Source: Chloroflexota bacterium
Lineage (GTDB): Bacteria > Chloroflexota > Anaerolineae > JACRMK01
Direction of reading: 5' to 3'
NCBI GenBank assembly: GCA_016200765.1
Contig: JACQEC010000372.1
Location: 1-8,345, forward strand
Length of the DNA: 8,345 bases
In this document: piece by piece, positions 5,623-8,345 of the stretch
How the letters are laid out: each line of letters starts with the position of its first letter
How positions within the stretch are numbered: position 1 is the stretch's first letter
Made by a program: the position numbers and the translations under genes
The notes under the pieces: model-generated
Databases searched by the model: none
Told to the model about the DNA's origin: nothing
What the model saw: the letters and a program-made list of their open reading frames with translations, nothing else

Positions 5623-8058
5623 ATGAAACGTAAAATCATCCTCGCGTCCATGACGCTGGCGGCGATCCTCTTCGCGGCGGTCGCCCTCTCGCTGCCGCCC
5701 GCCGCAGGCGCGCAGGGAACTCCCGTCATTAGCTGTCAAGTCAACATCTATACAGAGACCATCTCCATCGCACAGACCGGAGTCAACCTGAGCACCACGA
5801 TTCGGGTGCCGAAGGCTCAGATCGATTCTGCCCAGCCATATTACTGCCCGCCGCTGGCCAACCACAAGTGGCCGATGATCATCACCATGCACGGCATCGG
5901 CCAGGACAGGTCGAATGTGGATGCCATCGCCGCCAGCAACGCGCAGAGCTTGGCTGTGATCGCGGTGGACTTCGACTGGCGCGGGCACGGCGCCAGCAGC
6001 GGCTTCTTCGACTGGAGCGTCTCGGGCGAGTGGGACGACCTGCGTAGATTGACCAACTATCTGATTGATACATATCAAAATACCGCCGGCAAGATTGACT
6101 CGACGCGGCTCGGCATCGAAGGGCGCAGCCTCGGCAGCGAGCACACCGAAATGGCCGCCGCGCGCAGCTGGACCTGGGAGTATCCCTACACCTCCGCCGT
6201 CGCCTTCGATAACAGCAGCTTCCCCGAACTCCACGACGCCGTCAACGGCTGTCTCAACAACTCCGCCAGCCAGTGGCTGCCCTCCGCCATCACCACCATC
6301 AATTGGCTGACCGGAACGGACACCACCCTGCGCTCCTACTACGCCAACAACAACGTGCTGTCGTGGACAAACTACTTCAGCGACACCTCCCGCAACTGGA
6401 GCCAGTACCTCAACACCATCACCACCACCCGCCTGTTCGAGCAGGTCTCGTGGACCGACCTCATCCAATACCCGAACCAGTCGTTCGACGTCTTCCATAT
6501 CAACCCCTCCCCGCTCAGCCCCAGCCAGACCAAGCGCCTTTATATGGCCGCCAACGGCCACGAAGAGTTCCTGGTCTTTGCCGACGTATACTTGCAGAAG
6601 ATCGCCGACCGGCGCGGCTGGCATCAGACCTGGCTGCGCGACCGCCCGGCGCTCGACGGCGGGGCCGTGACCTACCTCGAATACCTGCCGGGCGACCCGA
6701 CCGTGATCACCAATCACGTGATCATCACCAACAGCAACGATTGGCCGCCGACCGGCGCGGCGACGCTGACCGTCTACCTACGCGACAACCATAAGTTGAC
6801 GGTCGGCAAACCCAAACCGGCGCAGGACAACGGCTTTGAGATCATCACGAACACCTTTACCGACGCCGCCAGCGCCTACACCCCCTTGGTCGCGCTGGGC
6901 GAGAGTCCCTCGTACACCTCCTACCCCACCTACTTCGTCACGACCACGGCCGTGTTCACCACCAATATCCTCTCGCAGACCGTGCATTGGCTGGGCGCGC
7001 CGGACATCCACTACTTCACCTCCGCCGATAGCCGCCCCTACCACCTTCAGGCGCAGTTCTTTGACGTGACGCCCGGCGGGCCGGAAGCGCTGATTACGCG
7101 CGCGAACTCGTGCTGGGGCACCGACGCGACCGCCGACCCGGCCAACCGGACGGTGACCGGCTTGAGCCATGCGCGGCTGATCACGACCGGCCATCAGATC
7201 AAGGTGGTCTTCTCCGATGTGGACCTCGAAACGTCCGCGCCGATCAGCACGACGCTGCTGCGGATGAGGCCGGTCTTCGGCAACTACACGGCGCACATCT
7301 CGCACACCGCCTTCCTCTCGACCTCGATCACCCTGTGGCTGTCGCCGACCGTCGGCATCTTTCAGGACGACCCGGAGGCGTTCAATTGGGGTGGCGACGG
7401 CGTGCCGGACGCCCCGGTGGTGGCGCTGGCGGAGGGGGGTGTTGGCCCGACACGGGATGACAACCCGCTGGGCGGTTCGGCGGGGCTGGGGTTGAGCCCA
7501 CCATTCCACTTCACCGCCTATGGCCGTGATAGCGTCACCATCGCCCCGCAGACGCCCCGATTGGCGGTGCCGGGGCCGACGGTGAGCATCGAGGCGCTGT
7601 ACCTGCCGGAGCAGCCGAACGGCGACACCTGGTATGCCAGCGTGGTCGAGGTGCAGTTCTTCTGCCAACCCGGCGCGGCGCCGCTCGTCCGTTGTCCGGG
7701 CACCGTGTGGTTGAAGACGGACGGGCCGAACCAGACGGTGACCGGCACAGCCGTGGACGCGCTGGGCAACACGGCGACGCTGACGGTCGGGCCGTTCAAC
7801 ATAGACCGCACCCCGCCGGTGATCACGGGGCCGGGTGTGCTCACGGCTAGTGGTTGCGGCACGGCGAATTATGCGGTACAGTATGGCGCGACGGACGCGC
7901 TGAGCGGGGTGGCGCACGTCGAGGCGACGCTGAACGGTGCCGTGGTCACGTCGGGCGATGTGGTGAGCCTGCCGGTGGGCGACAGCGCGCTGGTGGTGAC
8001 GGCGGGCGATGGGGCGGGCAACCAGAGCACGCAGACGTTCAATCTCAAGTGCAGCTGA
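5623..8058 (+). CDS. Secreted alpha/beta-hydrolase, S15/CocE-like, with C-terminal beta domains
   Basis: Exported protein of 811 residues with a signal peptide (basic MKRK, hydrophobic 5-23, 'AAGA' cleavage near 30). Start ATG 5623 has AAAGGAG (5611-5617) 5 bases upstream; the in-frame TTG at 5608 lies before that site and is rejected. Residues ~80-330 look like an alpha/beta-hydrolase: 'MHGIGQD' (89-95) as oxyanion loop, 'DFDWRGHGASSG' (116-127), nucleophile elbow GRSLG with S169, and 'NGHEEF' with H313. The segment ~370-590 ('WPPTGAATLTVYLRDNHKL', then jelly-roll-like strands) resembles the C-terminal domain of S15 X-Pro dipeptidyl-peptidase/CocE esterases. Residues ~660-811 hold Ig-like repeats with 'TDGPNQTVTGTAVDALGN' and 'DRTPPVI', typical of exported bacterial proteins. 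The expected acid position before His reads S296, so the triad may be incomplete. Substrate unknown: a peptide, ester or polymer. It shares the kelch promoter. Confidence 0.75.
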   Translation: MKRKIILASMTLAAILFAAVALSLPPAAGAQGTPVISCQVNIYTETISIAQTGVNLSTTIRVPKAQIDSAQPYYCPPLANHKWPMIITMHGIGQDRSNVDAIAASNAQSLAVIAVDFDWRGHGASSGFFDWSVSGEWDDLRRLTNYLIDTYQNTAGKIDSTRLGIEGRSLGSEHTEMAAARSWTWEYPYTSAVAFDNSSFPELHDAVNGCLNNSASQWLPSAITTINWLTGTDTTLRSYYANNNVLSWTNYFSDTSRNWSQYLNTITTTRLFEQVSWTDLIQYPNQSFDVFHINPSPLSPSQTKRLYMAANGHEEFLVFADVYLQKIADRRGWHQTWLRDRPALDGGAVTYLEYLPGDPTVITNHVIITNSNDWPPTGAATLTVYLRDNHKLTVGKPKPAQDNGFEIITNTFTDAASAYTPLVALGESPSYTSYPTYFVTTTAVFTTNILSQTVHWLGAPDIHYFTSADSRPYHLQAQFFDVTPGGPEALITRANSCWGTDATADPANRTVTGLSHARLITTGHQIKVVFSDVDLETSAPISTTLLRMRPVFGNYTAHISHTAFLSTSITLWLSPTVGIFQDDPEAFNWGGDGVPDAPVVALAEGGVGPTRDDNPLGGSAGLGLSPPFHFTAYGRDSVTIAPQTPRLAVPGPTVSIEALYLPEQPNGDTWYASVVEVQFFCQPGAAPLVRCPGTVWLKTDGPNQTVTGTAVDALGNTATLTVGPFNIDRTPPVITGPGVLTASGCGTANYAVQYGATDALSGVAHVEATLNGAVVTSGDVVSLPVGDSALVVTAGDGAGNQSTQTFNLKCS

Positions 8059-8073
8059 GCGCCCCACGCGCTG

Positions 8074-8113
8074 ACCGTTCAACATGCGGTGCAAGCCGCG
8101 CCGCAATACGCTG
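8074..8113 (+). repeat. Dispersed intergenic repeat, copy 2
   Basis: This copy matches 4374-4413 at 37 of 40 bases in the same orientation, starting 15 bases after the hydrolase stop codon. Like copy 1 it runs into a GC-rich stem-loop. The two copies are exactly 3700 bases apart and bracket the kelch and hydrolase genes. Confidence 0.75.
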
Positions 8114-8115
8114 TT

Positions 8116-8145
8116 GTTGGGGCGCACCGCCTCTGCGCCCCTAAC
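8116..8145 (+). terminator. Hairpin after the hydrolase gene, second half of repeat copy 2
   Basis: GGGGCGCA (8119-8126) pairs with TGCGCCCC (8134-8141) around a 7-base loop. Past a bulged T, GTT (8116-8118) pairs with AAC (8143-8145). The equivalent outer pairs in copy 1 are GTC/GAC, so one pair has changed on both arms, and the loop sequence differs. That suggests the fold itself is kept. No U-tract follows. Confidence 0.5.
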
Positions 8146-8175
8146 CAGAAACGCGCGCGACGGCGTCCAAGCCGT

Positions 8176-8204
8176 TTGCGGTAACGCGCGGCGTGTGCTA
8201 TAAT
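8176..8204 (+). promoter_or_regulatory. Strong promoter ahead of the transposase gene
   Basis: A perfect TATAAT (8199-8204) is preceded by TGC (8196-8198), the extended -10 form, and TTGCGG (8176-8181, three of six -35 matches) lies 17 bases upstream. The start would be near 8211, about 37 bases before the transposase ATG. Whether the promoter belongs to the insertion element or lies in the flank depends on the unknown left end of the element. Confidence 0.55.
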
Positions 8205-8247
8205 ACTAGGACTTTCGCTTGAGCAAGTCGCATGGTAAGATGCAGCT

Positions 8248-8345
8248 ATGATTACCAAACTTCAATATGTCGAGTATCTCATCAGTACGGTCGCCAACTT
8301 CACAGGCACACACCTCGCAGAGCACCTAGACGGCGTGAGCCATGA
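8248..8345 (+). CDS. IS701-like transposase, N-terminal fragment cut by the window end
   Basis: The first 32 codons of a frame open to the end of the window. The sequence starts MITKLQYVEYLISTVANFTG and continues with 'AEHLDGVSH'. This resembles, from memory, the start of DDE transposases of the IS701/IS4-like group common in Chloroflexota and cyanobacteria, where 'YLLS...NYT.TN.A.HL...SHD' is typical. The ATG lacks a strong Shine-Dalgarno (only TAAGA at 8236-8240). Catalytic residues lie beyond the window, so completeness cannot be judged. The terminal inverted repeat of the element was not located with confidence; a short dyad, GACTT (8210-8214) with AAGTC (8225-8229), is nearby. Confidence 0.6.
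   Translation, partial: MITKLQYVEYLISTVANFTGTHLAEHLDGVSH

Noticed and set aside
5605..6717. 370-codon reverse-strand frame opposite the hydrolase N-terminal half
   Set aside because: Gly/Val/Asp-rich shadow; it overlaps the well-supported forward start region and has no domain signature.
6778..8127. 449-codon reverse-strand frame opposite the hydrolase
   Set aside because: Arg/His/Gln-rich shadow sequence with no motif; the forward frame has a signal peptide, ribosome site and hydrolase motifs.
8151..8190. Direct repeat of AACGCGCG (8151 and 8183 regions) as an insertion target duplication
   Set aside because: Short, low-complexity CG alternation common in GC-rich DNA, and the element's left end is not defined.

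Overview
The window is GC-rich bacterial DNA, by eye well above 60% G+C in most genes. It joins a conserved housekeeping block to a secreted, accessory pair of genes. The style (GC-rich genes, Ala/Pro-rich DnaX linker, a transposase start of the type common in Chloroflexota and cyanobacteria, an S9-peptidase-like start) suggests a Chloroflexota relative, probably from a metagenome. That placement is inference; no rRNA or other phylogenetic marker beyond dnaX/recR is present. All supported genes are on the + strand.

Left part (1-1151): an extended -10 promoter and a strong ribosome binding site drive a 33-codon mini-gene (134-235). Its first half looks like the start of an S9-family peptidase and its second half like the end of one, as if the middle had been deleted. 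Seven bases later begins a ten-helix EamA/DMT-type transporter (243-1151), followed by a hairpin that overlaps its stop codon.

Housekeeping block (1152-4344): a good sigma-70-like promoter and a leader hairpin precede dnaX (DNA polymerase III tau/gamma), then a YbaB/EbfC nucleoid-associated protein, recR (TTG start overlapping the preceding stop) and a small DUF983 zinc-ribbon membrane protein. The order dnaX-ybaB-recR is a classic bacterial arrangement linking clamp loading to recombinational repair.

Accessory pair (4345-8058): after a 246-base intergenic region with a dispersed repeat, a perfect 12-bp hairpin and a TTGACA-18-TATAGT promoter come two exported proteins, apparently one operon: a six-bladed kelch beta-propeller and an 811-residue alpha/beta-hydrolase. 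The hydrolase resembles S15/CocE-type proteins and has extra C-terminal beta domains. The hydrolase keeps GxSxG and a late His, but the usual acid position looks substituted. A second copy of the dispersed repeat lies just after the hydrolase, so the two secreted genes sit between direct repeat copies exactly 3700 bases apart.

Right edge (8059-8345): the second repeat with its own hairpin, a strong promoter (TGC-TATAAT), and the first 32 codons of an IS701-like transposase cut by the window end. I saw no CRISPR array, tRNA, rRNA or riboswitch. No clearly new multi-gene system is evident. The most unusual features are the collapsed peptidase mini-gene and the repeat-flanked secreted pair.
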